Shown: in pieces, positions 1 through 9,680 of the stretch | Layout of the letters: every line of letters begins with the position of its first letter | Numbering within the stretch: the stretch's first letter is position 1 | Origin: Deltaproteobacteria bacterium | GTDB taxonomy: Bacteria > Desulfobacterota > Desulfomonilia > UBA1062 | Assembly: GCA_029574005.1 (NCBI GenBank) | Contig: JAKQBR010000401.1 | Span: forward strand, 1-33,020 | Direction: 5' to 3' | DNA: 33,020 nucleotides | Program-made: the position numbers and the translations under genes | Notes under the pieces: model-generated | Database searches by the model: none | What the model saw: the letters and a program-made list of their open reading frames with translations, nothing else | What the model was told of the DNA's origin: nothing

Positions 1-2427
1 GAACACCAGCTCGTCGTGCACCTGGAGGACCATGCGGCTCTGCATGCCTTTCAGTCGCGCCTGTATCTTGACCATGGCCATCTTGATGATATCGGCGGCG
101 CTGCCCTGGATGGGGGTGTTGATGGCGATGCGCCGGGCGCCCTCCTTCTCGTTGAAATTGGCCGAGTTGATCTCCGGAATGCTGCGGCGCCGACCCAGCA
201 TGGTGGTGACGAAGCCCAGCTCCGAGGCGCTCTTCGTGATCTCGTCCATATACCGTCTTACACCGGGATACTTGGCCAGGTAGTTCTCGATATAGCGTTG
301 GGCCGTGGCGCGCGGGATACCCAGTTCGCCCGAGAGCCTGTGCGCGCCCATGCCGTAGATGATGCCGAAATTGATGACCTTGGCCTGGCGCCGCATGTCG
401 GACGTGACCTCTTCCAGCGGGAGCCCGAACACCTCGGAGGCGGTGCGGGCATGGATATCGACCTCCTGCCGGAAGGACTCCGTAAGGGTCTTGTCCTTGG
501 TGATATGCGCCAGGATCCTCAGTTCGATCTGGGAATAGTCGGCGCTTACGAGCTGATAACCCGGCGGCGCCACGAAGGCCTCGCGGATGCGGCGTCCGAT
601 TGTCGTGCGGATGGGGATGTTCTGCAGGTTGGGGTCCGAGGACGAGATCCGGCCCGTGGCGGTCACGGCCTGGTTGAAGCGTGTATGCACGCGGCCGGTG
701 GCCGGGTCGATCATGGCGGGCAGGGTGTCCACGTAGGTGTTCTTGAGCTTGCTGAGCATGCGGTATTCCAGGATCAAAGCCGGGACCTCGTGCTTGGAGG
801 CCAGGGCCTCCAGCACGGAACCGTCGGTCGAGACCCCGGTCTTGGTCTTCTTGATCACAGGCAGCCCCAGGTCCTCGAAGAGCACCTTGGAGAGCTGCTG
901 GGGCGAATTGATGTTGAAGCTGCGGCCGGACAGGTCATAGATCTTGCGCTCCAGCTCGGCGGTGGTTTGGGCGATCTCGCCGGAGATCCCCGAAAGCACC
1001 GCCGCATCCACCAGCACGCCCAGGGCCTCCATGTCCGCCAGGACAAAGGTGAGCGGCATCTCGATCTCATGGTAGATGTGCTCCACCTTGACGCGGGCCA
1101 TGTGCTCGGTGAGTTTGTCCTTGAGCGGCCGCAGCACCTCGGCGTGCGCGGCCAGGAAGCTGCCGCGCTCCTCTTGGCCCAGATCGCTTGGTTCCCGTGC
1201 GCCGCGTCCGCTGCCCAGGAGGTCCTTGAGCGTGGGGATGGACCTTCCCAGGTAAGACCGGGCAAGGTCCTCCAGGCGCGTGCCGCTGCTGGCGGCATCT
1301 ATGCAGTAGGCGGCCAGCAGGGTGTCGAACACGTCGGCCTGTATGCGCAGACCCTGCTGTTCGGCCAGCACGAGCGCCTGCTTGGCATCGTGCAGGACGA
1401 GCGTTGCGCCCTTGCGCCCCAGAGGCGCCAGATAGGCCTGCTCGTCAAGACAGACCCGGGTGACATCACGCCCGGCCACGGCCGAACCGATACCCTGGAC
1501 GATGTAGAAACCGTGCTCGCCCGCTATCTCGGGGTCGCTGCAATGTTCGATGCGTCCCTGATGGACAGGGGCCGCCGGCAGGGCGGCCTTGCCGAGCTCG
1601 GCCAGCAGGGCCTTGAATTCGAGCTCCTGGAAGACGGCCGCCAGGCGTTCTTCGTCGCGGTCCTTGAGCGCCAGATCGCTGAGCCCGACCTCGAAGGCCG
1701 CGTCACGGTCAAGGCTCGCCAGGGCGTAGCTCAGGCGCGCCAGCTCGACGTTCTCCTTGATGGCCTTCTTCTGCTTTTCCGAAGCCAGACTGTCGGCGGA
1801 GGCAATGATCTGGTCGAGGTGCCCGAGCCTGGTGATGAGGTCGACCGCGCCTTTTTCGCCGATGCCGGGGATGCCCGGGATATTGTCCGAAGAGTCGCCC
1901 ATGATGGCCAGGAGGTCGGCAATGTACTCCGGGGGCACCTTGAACCTGGCCTGGACCCCGGCGCGGTCATAGACCTGGTCCTTGAGGGTGTCCCACATCA
2001 TCACCTTGTCATCCACGAGCTGCATCAGGTCCTTGTCGCCCGATATGATGACCACCTGGGCCTGGTCCTTGAAGCGCCTGGCCAGCGTGGCGATGATGTC
2101 GTCGGCCTCTTCCTTCTCCATCTGCAGGATGGGTATGCCCAAGGCCTCCACCACCTCCAGGATATAGGGGAACTGGGCCCGCAAGGCCTCGGGCATGCGC
2201 TGGCGCGTGGCCTTGTAGGCCTGGTACTGCTCATGCCGGTGCGTGGGTCCCTTGGGATCAAGCACGAAGGCGATATACCGGGGAGCCTTGTCCTTGAGGA
2301 GCTTAAAAAGCATGCGCGTCAGGATGTACACGGCATTGGTGGGCTTGCCCGTCGAGGTCGTCATCTCGCGCATGGCGTAGAAGGCGCGGTAGATGTATGA
2401 GCTGCCGTCGATCAGGTAGACGTGCAT
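1..2427 (-). CDS. polA: DNA polymerase I, partial (C-terminus off the left edge)
   Basis: Minus-strand translation from ATG at 2427: MHVYLIDGSSYIYRAFYAMREMTTSTGKPTNAVYILTRM..., a typical PolA 5'-nuclease N-terminus; at the window edge it reads ...MVLQVHDELVF (polymerase motif C). Not in the ORF track because it has no stop inside the window. Confidence 0.95.
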   Translation of the reverse strand, partial: MHVYLIDGSSYIYRAFYAMREMTTSTGKPTNAVYILTRMLFKLLKDKAPRYIAFVLDPKGPTHRHEQYQAYKATRQRMPEALRAQFPYILEVVEALGIPILQMEKEEADDIIATLARRFKDQAQVVIISGDKDLMQLVDDKVMMWDTLKDQVYDRAGVQARFKVPPEYIADLLAIMGDSSDNIPGIPGIGEKGAVDLITRLGHLDQIIASADSLASEKQKKAIKENVELARLSYALASLDRDAAFEVGLSDLALKDRDEERLAAVFQELEFKALLAELGKAALPAAPVHQGRIEHCSDPEIAGEHGFYIVQGIGSAVAGRDVTRVCLDEQAYLAPLGRKGATLVLHDAKQALVLAEQQGLRIQADVFDTLLAAYCIDAASSGTRLEDLARSYLGRSIPTLKDLLGSGRGAREPSDLGQEERGSFLAAHAEVLRPLKDKLTEHMARVKVEHIYHEIEMPLTFVLADMEALGVLVDAAVLSGISGEIAQTTAELERKIYDLSGRSFNINSPQQLSKVLFEDLGLPVIKKTKTGVSTDGSVLEALASKHEVPALILEYRMLSKLKNTYVDTLPAMIDPATGRVHTRFNQAVTATGRISSSDPNLQNIPIRTTIGRRIREAFVAPPGYQLVSADYSQIELRILAHITKDKTLTESFRQEVDIHARTASEVFGLPLEEVTSDMRRQAKVINFGIIYGMGAHRLSGELGIPRATAQRYIENYLAKYPGVRRYMDEITKSASELGFVTTMLGRRRSIPEINSANFNEKEGARRIAINTPIQGSAADIIKMAMVKIQARLKGMQSRMVLQVHDELVF

Positions 2428-2864
2428 ACGTGCTCCCGATAATCCGCCAGGATCCTGGCATGGTCGAAGGCCAGGGGTTCGGGCAGGTGGTCCAGCGTGA
2501 AGACCGCGGCCTCGGCCGCGTCGTCCTGGCCTTTGAGATCCCCAAGGCCACGGGCGGCGAAGACCGTGCTGATGGTATGGCCGCGCGGGTCGCGCGCCGG
2601 GTCGGAATAGACACCCAGAAGTCTGAGCCCATCGACCTCAAGGTTGGTCTCTTCCTTGGCCTCGCGAACCGCCGCCTGTTCGACCGACTCGCCGTAGTCG
2701 ACGAATCCGCCCGGTAGGGCCCATCCATGGGGAGGGTTCTTGCGTCTGATCAGCACGACGCCCCCCCCATAGGCGATAATGATGTCCACGGTGGGCGCGG
2801 GATTCCGGTAGGCGCTGATGGTCCGGCCGCAGTGTGGACAGGTCAGGGCCGCATGAGCACCCAT
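2412..2864 (-). CDS. NUDIX hydrolase with N-terminal zinc ribbon
   Basis: MGAHAALTCPHCGRTISAYRNPAPTVDIIIAY...GGFVDYGESVEQAAVREAKEETNLEV matches the Nudix box GX5EX7REUXEEXGU. Start at 2864 overlaps the preceding stop (ATGA); the longer ORF to 3437 is out-of-frame readthrough of the neighbouring gene. Confidence 0.92.
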   Translation of the reverse strand: MGAHAALTCPHCGRTISAYRNPAPTVDIIIAYGGGVVLIRRKNPPHGWALPGGFVDYGESVEQAAVREAKEETNLEVDGLRLLGVYSDPARDPRGHTISTVFAARGLGDLKGQDDAAEAAVFTLDHLPEPLAFDHARILADYREHVCTST

Positions 2865-3511
2865 CAGTTCCCCTTGATGCCGATCGTGATCTCGAAGCCG
2901 TTTTCCGAGTGCATGCGCACGACCGCCGCATCCTTCAGGCCGGCGCAGACCTCTTCGATCGCGGCCTTGCTCTCGGGCGTCAAGGTCATTTCCTTGCAGG
3001 CGATTACAATGATGCCGTTGGCCAGCGATATCTTGAGGCCGCGCCCCTTCTCGGTGGCCTTGATGATCTGGCTGATGGTCTGGGTGACGGCCCAGGAAAG
3101 CGCATTGTAATCGACCTTGACGTAGTGGCTCTTGGCGCCGTTGATATCGAGCTCCACCTTGGACTCGTGCTTGAAACGCATATCCGCCAGCATGAAATCC
3201 ATCTCGTTGACCAGATACTCCTTGAGCTCGATGGCGGTAATGCCCTCGGTGGCCATCTGGACCTTGTAGCTGACGGCCTTGAGGATGTGGTCGATCTTGT
3301 CGGCGCCCTGGGCGATGGATTCGATGTCCTTGTTGTTCTTCTCCTTGACCTTGAGGATCTCTTCCAGCGAAGCGTCCTTGAGCTTCTCGATGGTCTCGTT
3401 GCGCGCCTGGAGGAGCTGCGAGCGGCCCATGATCCACATCAAGGGCGTATTGAGGTTATGGATCAGACCGCCCAGCAGGGTCCCGACATGGCCGAGCACT
3501 TGTTCTCTCAT
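2864..3511 (-). CDS. Histidine-kinase-like protein (DHp-like H-box, no recognisable ATP-binding G boxes)
   Basis: 215 aa; HVGTLLGGLIHNLNTPLMWIMGRSQLL resembles a HisKA H-box; C-terminal part (VDYNALSWAVTQTISQIIKATEKGRGLKISLAN) resembles an N-box region, but no DxGxG or GxGxG motif is visible. Confidence 0.6.
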   Translation of the reverse strand: MREQVLGHVGTLLGGLIHNLNTPLMWIMGRSQLLQARNETIEKLKDASLEEILKVKEKNNKDIESIAQGADKIDHILKAVSYKVQMATEGITAIELKEYLVNEMDFMLADMRFKHESKVELDINGAKSHYVKVDYNALSWAVTQTISQIIKATEKGRGLKISLANGIIVIACKEMTLTPESKAAIEEVCAGLKDAAVVRMHSENGFEITIGIKGN

Positions 3512-4848
3512 GGTTCCTCCACAAAGGCGCGATAGGCCAGGTACGTGGAATAGACATCCACCTTGGAAGACAGTTCAAACGGGGCATGCATGGACAGCAG
3601 CGCCGGCCCCATATCCACGACATCCATACCGTATTCGGCCAGGAACTTGGCCACGGTGCCGCCCCCGCCTTCGTCCACCTTGCCGAGTTCGCCCGTCTGC
3701 CACGGGATGCCGCGCCGGTTCAGGACCCCGCGCAGCCAGCCCATGTATTCGGCGTGGGCCTCGCTCGATCCCGCCTTGCCGCGCGAGCCGGTGAACTTGG
3801 TCACGCAGACGCCGTAACCCATGCGGGCGGCATTGGTCTTTTCGTGCACCTCGGGATAATCCGGGTCCAGGGCGCCGTTGACGTCGCCGGAGATGGCCTT
3901 GCTGCGGTAAAGCACGCGGCTGGGGATGATCTGCTGCTTGAAGCTCTGCGCCAGCTGCCAGAGCACCTCTTCTAAGAAGATGCTCTTGGCCCCGGTGTTG
4001 CCCTCGCTGCCGATCTCCTCCTTGTCCACCAGCAGGGCGATGGTGGTATAGGGAGGGTTCTTGGCATCGCGCACGGCCGCATAGGCCGTCCAGGCGCACA
4101 CGCGGTCGTCCTGCCCGTAGGCGCCGATGAGCGAGCGGTCCAGCCCCACCTCGCGCGCCGCGCCGGAAGGCACGATCTCGATATCGGCCGAGACGAAGTC
4201 CTGCTCGACCATGCCGTATTTGCTTTTCAAAAGCTTGAGGACGGCCGCCTTGACCTTCTCTTCCTTGACCTCCAGATCCGGTCGTGAACCGAAGATGATA
4301 TTGAGCTTCTCGCCCTGGAAGGCCTCGCTGACCCGTTTCTCCGCATGCACCTTCCCCGCCAGGTGGGGTAGCAGGTCCTCGATGGTGAAGCAGGGCTCGT
4401 CAGCCTCCTCGCCGATGGTAATCGTGACGGACGAACCGTCTTCCCTGACCACCACGCCGTGCAGCGCCAGCGGCCGGGCCAGCCATTGGTACTTCTTGAT
4501 CCCGCCGTAGTAGTGGGTCTTGAGCATGGCCAGCTCCGTATCTTCGTACAGGGGGTTGGCCTTGAGGTCCAGCCGCGGGCTGTCCAGGTGAGCCACCACG
4601 ATGCGCACGCCATCGGCCAGGGGTCTGGTCCCCTTGCGGCACAGGGCCAGGGCCTTGCCGCGGTTCTCGATCCGGATCAGCCCCCTGGCGCTCAAGCCCA
4701 TGATGTAGGCCACGGCCTCGCGCTCGGTCTTGACCCGCGACATGAAGGTCAGATAGTCGCGGCAAAAGTCCTCGATCTGTTTGTCACGATCCTTCAGGAT
4801 CACCCAACCCGATTGGTGCTTGGCTTCCGGCCCTTTCTTCTTCGGCAT
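3508..4848 (-). CDS. M18 family aminopeptidase
   Basis: VVAHLDSPRLDLKANPLYEDTELAMLKTHYYGGIKKYQWLARPLALHGVV, LLVDKEEIGSEGNTGA and SMHAPFELSSKVDVYSTYLAYRAF are typical of M18 aminopeptidases. Start MPKKKG at 4848 preceded by GAGGGG; ORF track extends to 4872. Confidence 0.9.
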   Translation of the reverse strand: MPKKKGPEAKHQSGWVILKDRDKQIEDFCRDYLTFMSRVKTEREAVAYIMGLSARGLIRIENRGKALALCRKGTRPLADGVRIVVAHLDSPRLDLKANPLYEDTELAMLKTHYYGGIKKYQWLARPLALHGVVVREDGSSVTITIGEEADEPCFTIEDLLPHLAGKVHAEKRVSEAFQGEKLNIIFGSRPDLEVKEEKVKAAVLKLLKSKYGMVEQDFVSADIEIVPSGAAREVGLDRSLIGAYGQDDRVCAWTAYAAVRDAKNPPYTTIALLVDKEEIGSEGNTGAKSIFLEEVLWQLAQSFKQQIIPSRVLYRSKAISGDVNGALDPDYPEVHEKTNAARMGYGVCVTKFTGSRGKAGSSEAHAEYMGWLRGVLNRRGIPWQTGELGKVDEGGGGTVAKFLAEYGMDVVDMGPALLSMHAPFELSSKVDVYSTYLAYRAFVEEP

Positions 4849-4953
4849 CACACCCCTCAACTTTTGCATCACCCTAGCATACTATTCCACCCAGAACCAC
4901 TTTGCAACCCATTCCCCACTGCCGGCTGCGTTCCAGACCGATCGGCTGACCGG

Positions 4954-5973
4954 CTAACCTTCCGTGAACCTCCCCGCTATGGGGGTCCGGCACTGGGCGC
5001 AGCAGCCGTCCACCATGCGCTTGGCCTGGATGGAAAACCCCATGCGTTCGATCACGGTTGCGCCGCACCTCGGACAATAGGTGTGCTCGCTGGCCCGTCC
5101 CGGGACATTCCCGGTGTATACGAATTTCAGGCCTTCGGCCAGTCCGATATCGCGCGCCTGCTCCAGCGCATCGGCCGAGGTCGGCGCGGCCTTGTCATAG
5201 TGGTAGCGCGGGTAGTAGCGGCTGACATGCCAGGGGATGTCGGCGCTCACGGACTTGATGAAGGCCGCGATGTCCTTGAGCTCGGCGGCCGAGTCGTTTT
5301 CGCCCGGGATCAACAGCGTGGTGACCTCGATCCAGACCCCGGCCGCGTGGTAGGCTGAGATGGCTTCCAGCACGGGCTTCAATCTGGCCTTGCACAGCTC
5401 CTTGTAGAACCGGTCCGTGAAGGCCTTGAGATCGACGTTGGCCGCGTCGATCAGGCCCGGGAACTCATCCCTGATCACGTCCGCCGAGGTATAGCCGTTG
5501 GTGACCAGCACATTGGCGATGCCCCTGGTTCTGGCAAGGGCCGCCGTATCCAGGACATACTCCAGGTAGATGGTTGGTTCGGTATAGGTGTACGCGATGG
5601 AGGCGCAGTGGCGCGCCTGGGCCTCTTTGACGACATCCTCAGGGAAAAAGTCACGGCCCGTGATGCGCCCTTGCTCGCGCGGGTACTGGGAGATATCGCT
5701 GTTCTGACAGAACTCGCACTGCAGGTTGCAGCCCACGGTGGCGATGGAATACGAGCGCGAGCCGGGCAGGAAATGGAAGAGCGGTTTTTTCTCGATGGGA
5801 TCGACGTTGGCGGCGATAGACCTTCCCCACACCAGGCTGTAGAGGGTCCCGCCTTCGTTGCGCCTGACCGCGCAGATGCCGGAGTGGCCCTCCTTGATGA
5901 TGCAGCCGTGCGGGCACAGCCGGCACTGCACCGTCTCGCCCTGGTGCTGTTTCCAGAACCGCGCCTGTTTCAT
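4954..5973 (-). CDS. amrS: AmmeMemoRadiSam-system radical SAM enzyme (PflA-like)
   Basis: CRLCPHGCIIKEGHSGICAVRRNEGGTLYSLVWG... then VGCNLQCEFCQN (radical SAM CxxxCxxC) and CPRCGATVIERMGF near the C-terminus. Confidence 0.88.
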   Translation of the reverse strand: MKQARFWKQHQGETVQCRLCPHGCIIKEGHSGICAVRRNEGGTLYSLVWGRSIAANVDPIEKKPLFHFLPGSRSYSIATVGCNLQCEFCQNSDISQYPREQGRITGRDFFPEDVVKEAQARHCASIAYTYTEPTIYLEYVLDTAALARTRGIANVLVTNGYTSADVIRDEFPGLIDAANVDLKAFTDRFYKELCKARLKPVLEAISAYHAAGVWIEVTTLLIPGENDSAAELKDIAAFIKSVSADIPWHVSRYYPRYHYDKAAPTSADALEQARDIGLAEGLKFVYTGNVPGRASEHTYCPRCGATVIERMGFSIQAKRMVDGCCAQCRTPIAGRFTEG

Positions 5974-5974
5974 G

Positions 5975-7633
5975 TCAGTCTCGGTACCGCGCCCCCTTGT
6001 CGGCCGAGAGGCTTAAATCGGCGTAGCGTTTGAGCACCCCGGACAAGTTCTGGGTGGGGCGCCGCCAGCTCCTTTTCCGGCGTTCCAGTTCGGGGCCGTC
6101 AACCTTGAGATCGAGCCTGCGCCCGGGTATGTCGATACTTATAATATCCCCATCCTCCACAAAGGCAAGGGGGCCGCCCTCGGCCGCTTCGGGCGAGCAG
6201 TGCCCGATGGCCGCCCCGCGCGTGCCGCCGCTGAAGCGTCCGTCGGTAATCAGGGCCACGTCCTTGTCCAGTCCCATGCCGGCGATGGCCGAGGTGGGGG
6301 TGAGCATCTCCCGCATGCCCGGTCCGCCCTTGGGGCCTTCGTAGCGGATGATGACGACATCGCCCGCCTTGATGCCGCCCGCCAGGATCACCTTGACGGC
6401 CGCATCCTCGCCGTCGAAGACGCGCGCCGTACCCTCGCGCCGCATCATCTCGGGGGCCACGCCTGACTGCTTGACCACCGCGCCGTCGGGGGCCAGCGTG
6501 CCTTTCAGGATGGCGATGCCGCCCTCGCGGTGATAGGCCTTGGCGATGGGCCGGATTACGTCTTCATCGAGAATGCGGGCCGCCTTCAAGTTTTCCCCAA
6601 GCGTCCGGCCTGTTGCGGTCATCACGGTGGCGTTCAGCACGCCCAGATCGTTCAAGCGCCGCAGGACGCCCTGGATGCCGCCCGCCTGGTACAGGTCCTC
6701 GATGTGGTGCGGGCCGGCCGGCGACATGCTGCACAGGTGCGGGACCTTGCGGCTCATATCGTCGAAGTCCATGAGGTCGAGCGTGATCCCGGCCTCGTGC
6801 GCCACGGCCGGGACATGCAGGACCGTATTGGTAGAGCAGCCCAAGGCCATGTCCACGGCGATGGCGTTCTTGAAGGCAGCGGCCGTGGCGATATCGCGGG
6901 GTTTGATATCCTTGGCCAGGAGCTCCATGACCTGCATGCCGGCCTGTTTGGCCAGGCGGATGCGTTCGGAAAAAGGCGCCGGCACCGTGCCGTTGCCGGG
7001 CAATCCAAGGCCCAAGGCCTCGGTCAGGCAGTTCATGGAGTTGGCCGTGAACATCCCGGAGCACGAGCCGCAGGTCGGGCAGGCGCATTCCTCCAGTTCA
7101 TGCAGCTCTTCCTCGCTCATGGTCCCGGCCCTGACCCGGCCCACGCCCTCGAAGACGCTGATCAGGTCCACGCTCTTTCCGCGGTAGCGTCCGGCCAGCA
7201 TGGGGCCGCCCGAGACCACCACGGCCGGGATGTTCAGGCGCAAAGCTGCCATGAGCATGGCCGGCACGATCTTGTCGCAGTTGGGCACGAAGACCAGGGC
7301 GTCGAAGGCATGCGCCATGGCGGTGAGCTCGATGGAGTCCGCGATGATCTCGCGCGAGGGCAGGGAATAGTGCATGCCGGCGTGGTTCATGGCGATGCCG
7401 TCGCAGATGCCGATGACCGAGAACTCGAAGGGCGTGCCGCCGGCTAAACGCACGCCGGCCTTGACCGCCGAGACGATCTGATTCAGGTGCATGTGTCCGG
7501 GGATAAGCTCGTTGGCCGAATTGACCACGCCAACAAAGGGCCTCCCGATCTCCTCGTCCGTCAGCCCCAGGGCCTTCAGGAGCGAACGGTGCGGGGCCTT
7601 TTCCAGGGATTTCTTGGCATTGTCACTTCTCAT
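5975..7633 (-). CDS. ilvD: Dihydroxy-acid dehydratase
   Basis: [39 protein letters not shown]...[29 protein letters not shown]...[29 protein letters not shown]...[16 protein letters not shown]. Start taken at 7633 rather than 7720 because homologous sequence begins there. Confidence 0.96.
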   Translation of the reverse strand: MRSDNAKKSLEKAPHRSLLKALGLTDEEIGRPFVGVVNSANELIPGHMHLNQIVSAVKAGVRLAGGTPFEFSVIGICDGIAMNHAGMHYSLPSREIIADSIELTAMAHAFDALVFVPNCDKIVPAMLMAALRLNIPAVVVSGGPMLAGRYRGKSVDLISVFEGVGRVRAGTMSEEELHELEECACPTCGSCSGMFTANSMNCLTEALGLGLPGNGTVPAPFSERIRLAKQAGMQVMELLAKDIKPRDIATAAAFKNAIAVDMALGCSTNTVLHVPAVAHEAGITLDLMDFDDMSRKVPHLCSMSPAGPHHIEDLYQAGGIQGVLRRLNDLGVLNATVMTATGRTLGENLKAARILDEDVIRPIAKAYHREGGIAILKGTLAPDGAVVKQSGVAPEMMRREGTARVFDGEDAAVKVILAGGIKAGDVVIIRYEGPKGGPGMREMLTPTSAIAGMGLDKDVALITDGRFSGGTRGAAIGHCSPEAAEGGPLAFVEDGDIISIDIPGRRLDLKVDGPELERRKRSWRRPTQNLSGVLKRYADLSLSADKGARYRD

Positions 7634-7747
7634 CACGATACCTCTGCTCAAAAAGGAATTTGATGCTATATCGCATGTAGGCCCTGTCTTTTCAACTCCA
7701 AACCCGGCCCTGACTCTCATTGCAGGGACCGTGGCGGAGACCTTGCC

Positions 7748-8539
7748 TCAAGCGGATTTATCCTTGAGCGTGGTGCTGATGGCCCGGCCCGATTCGAGCA
7801 TGGCCTTGGCCGCCAGGAAGACCTGGGTCAGGTTCTCCATCTGAACGGCCTGTTCCAGGCTGCCGGCATGGAGGCTGGTATTGATGGCCTGCTTGGTCAA
7901 GCGTAGGCCCAGCGGGTTCTTGACCTGCATGAGCCGGGCAAGGCCCAGGCCCGTTTCCAGTACTTCCTCGCGGGGGACCATGCGGCTGGCCAGGCCCAGG
8001 GCCATGACCTCGGCCGCCGCCAGGGTCTCTCCGGTCAGCATCATCTCGTAGGCCCTTCCGGTGCCGATCATGCGCGGCAGCAGATAGCTGCAGGCCATGT
8101 CAGCCCCTCCCAGGCCCACATTGATATAGGCCGCCGAAAAGCGCGCGTCCTCGGCGATCACGCGCAGGTCCGCGGCCAGCGCGAAGCTGAAACCCAGCCC
8201 CATGGCCGCGCCGTGCACCACCGCGATGATCGGCTGCGGGGCCTTGCGCATCAAGGCGACGATGCCGGTGAGCCCGGCCTGGTAATCCAGGGCGTCCTGC
8301 ATATTCAGGCCGGCCATGGCCTCGGCGCTGTCCTTGAGGTCGAGTCCGGCGCAGAAGCCCTTGCCGCTGCCTTTAAGGATGATCACGTTGACGCCGGTAT
8401 CATGAACCCGCTCGGTCCAGAAAGCGGAAAGCTCTTGCATCATGAGCCGGTTCACCGCATTGTAGGCCTGCGGCCGGTTCAGGTTCAAAAGGCCGATCCC
8501 CGGCTCGATGATCTCATAGGTAATGGTCTGGTAATCCAT
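7748..8539 (-). CDS. Enoyl-CoA hydratase/isomerase family protein
   Basis: MDYQTITYEIIEPGIGLLNLNRPQAYNAVNRLMMQEL...GSGKGFCAGLDLKD...HGAAMGLGFSFALAADLRVIAEDARFSAAYINVGLGGADMACSYLLPR (crotonase fold). ATG at 8539 preceded by AGGAGG. Confidence 0.93.
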   Translation of the reverse strand: MDYQTITYEIIEPGIGLLNLNRPQAYNAVNRLMMQELSAFWTERVHDTGVNVIILKGSGKGFCAGLDLKDSAEAMAGLNMQDALDYQAGLTGIVALMRKAPQPIIAVVHGAAMGLGFSFALAADLRVIAEDARFSAAYINVGLGGADMACSYLLPRMIGTGRAYEMMLTGETLAAAEVMALGLASRMVPREEVLETGLGLARLMQVKNPLGLRLTKQAINTSLHAGSLEQAVQMENLTQVFLAAKAMLESGRAISTTLKDKSA

Positions 8540-8666
8540 GGTGTTTCCTCCTTTTTCTTGCATTCAAATCCCGATAGGTCCGGGCATCATGAGGCCTATA
8601 CTACAGGAGCACCACTATGAAAAGTGCCGAATATTCTTTCGGTTGCACATCGTACAAAGGCTGACC

Positions 8667-8695
8667 TTGACAGCCCTTCCCGGACCTGTTTAAAG
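8667..8695 (+). promoter_or_regulatory. Candidate sigma70-type promoter for the UbiA gene
   Basis: TTGACA at 8667-8672, then TTTAAA/TTAAAG at 8689-8695 (16-17 nt spacing), upstream of ATG 8748. Weak -10. Confidence 0.35.
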
Positions 8696-8747
8696 GTGTG
8701 ACCGTATCATTAGCGCATTCCCATGCTATGAGGGGGTTTTCCAAAAC

Positions 8748-9680
8748 ATGGCGGTTCAAGGTCTGAAGATGCCGGTGGCGGCATGGCTTACGGCCCTGCG
8801 CCTTCCCTTCACCACGGTAGCCGTGGTCCCGTTCGGCATCGGCGTTTATCTGGCTTATGTCAACGGCCACACGATCTCGGTGCGCGCGTCGCTGGCAGGC
8901 ACCCTGGCCGTGTTCCTCCTGTGCGTCGCGTGCTATCTGATCGGTGAAGTCACGGACCAGGCCGAGGACTCGAAGACCTTGGCCGTAGGCAGGACCCCCT
9001 TTTCCGGCGGAACCCTGGCCGTGGTGGGCGGGCATCTGGAGGCCGGAAAGGTCATGACGGCCGCGTGGCTGAGTTTCGCCGCGGCAGCCCTGCTGGGTCT
9101 GTATATCTTCTCCATCCACCCCGAACCCTGGCTGATCGGCCTGGGGGCCTTCGGCGCCCTGTCCGCGGTCCTGTATTCATTGCCCCCGGTCAGGCTGGTC
9201 AAGCGCGGCGTGGGCGAGGTGCTGATCGGCGTCTGTTACGGGTGGCTGCCCCTGGTTGCGGGCTATGGCTGCGCCACGGGCGCCATGCCGCCGCAGTCCT
9301 ACCTGTTCTGCCTGCCCGTGGTCTTGAGCATCTTCAACGTTATCCTGTTAAACGAGTTCCCTGATTATGATCCCGACCGCTCGACCGGCAAACGCAACCT
9401 GCTCGTCAGGCTCGGTCGGGAACGCGGGGCCCGGATCTACGCCGCCGCATCACTCCTCACGGCCATCACGCTTTTGATCCTCTGGCACTATTATAAACCT
9501 CTTTCCGCCGTACATCTGGCGCTGGTCCTGCCGGGCGTCATGCTCGCGCTGGCCCTGGCCCATCAGGTGCTGTACGCCAGGAGGTGGTCTTCCACCCTCA
9601 CAATCGAGCGGGTCTGCGGGCTGACCATCCTCCTCAACCATATCTCATCGCTGACCATAGGGGGCCTGGTTAGATGGTAG
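8748..9680 (+). CDS. UbiA family prenyltransferase
   Basis: Multi-TM protein; GEVTDQAEDSKTLAVGRTPFSGGTLAVVGG (variant first Asp-rich motif, MenA-like FSGG) and NEFPDYDPDRSTGKRNLLVRLG (second Asp-rich motif). Confidence 0.85.
   Translation: MAVQGLKMPVAAWLTALRLPFTTVAVVPFGIGVYLAYVNGHTISVRASLAGTLAVFLLCVACYLIGEVTDQAEDSKTLAVGRTPFSGGTLAVVGGHLEAGKVMTAAWLSFAAAALLGLYIFSIHPEPWLIGLGAFGALSAVLYSLPPVRLVKRGVGEVLIGVCYGWLPLVAGYGCATGAMPPQSYLFCLPVVLSIFNVILLNEFPDYDPDRSTGKRNLLVRLGRERGARIYAAASLLTAITLLILWHYYKPLSAVHLALVLPGVMLALALAHQVLYARRWSSTLTIERVCGLTILLNHISSLTIGGLVRW

Noticed and set aside
16-2400. 794-aa plus-strand ORF
   Set aside because: Shadow ORF antisense to polA; His/Gly/Leu/Asp-rich composition with no recognisable domain, while the minus strand is clear PolA.
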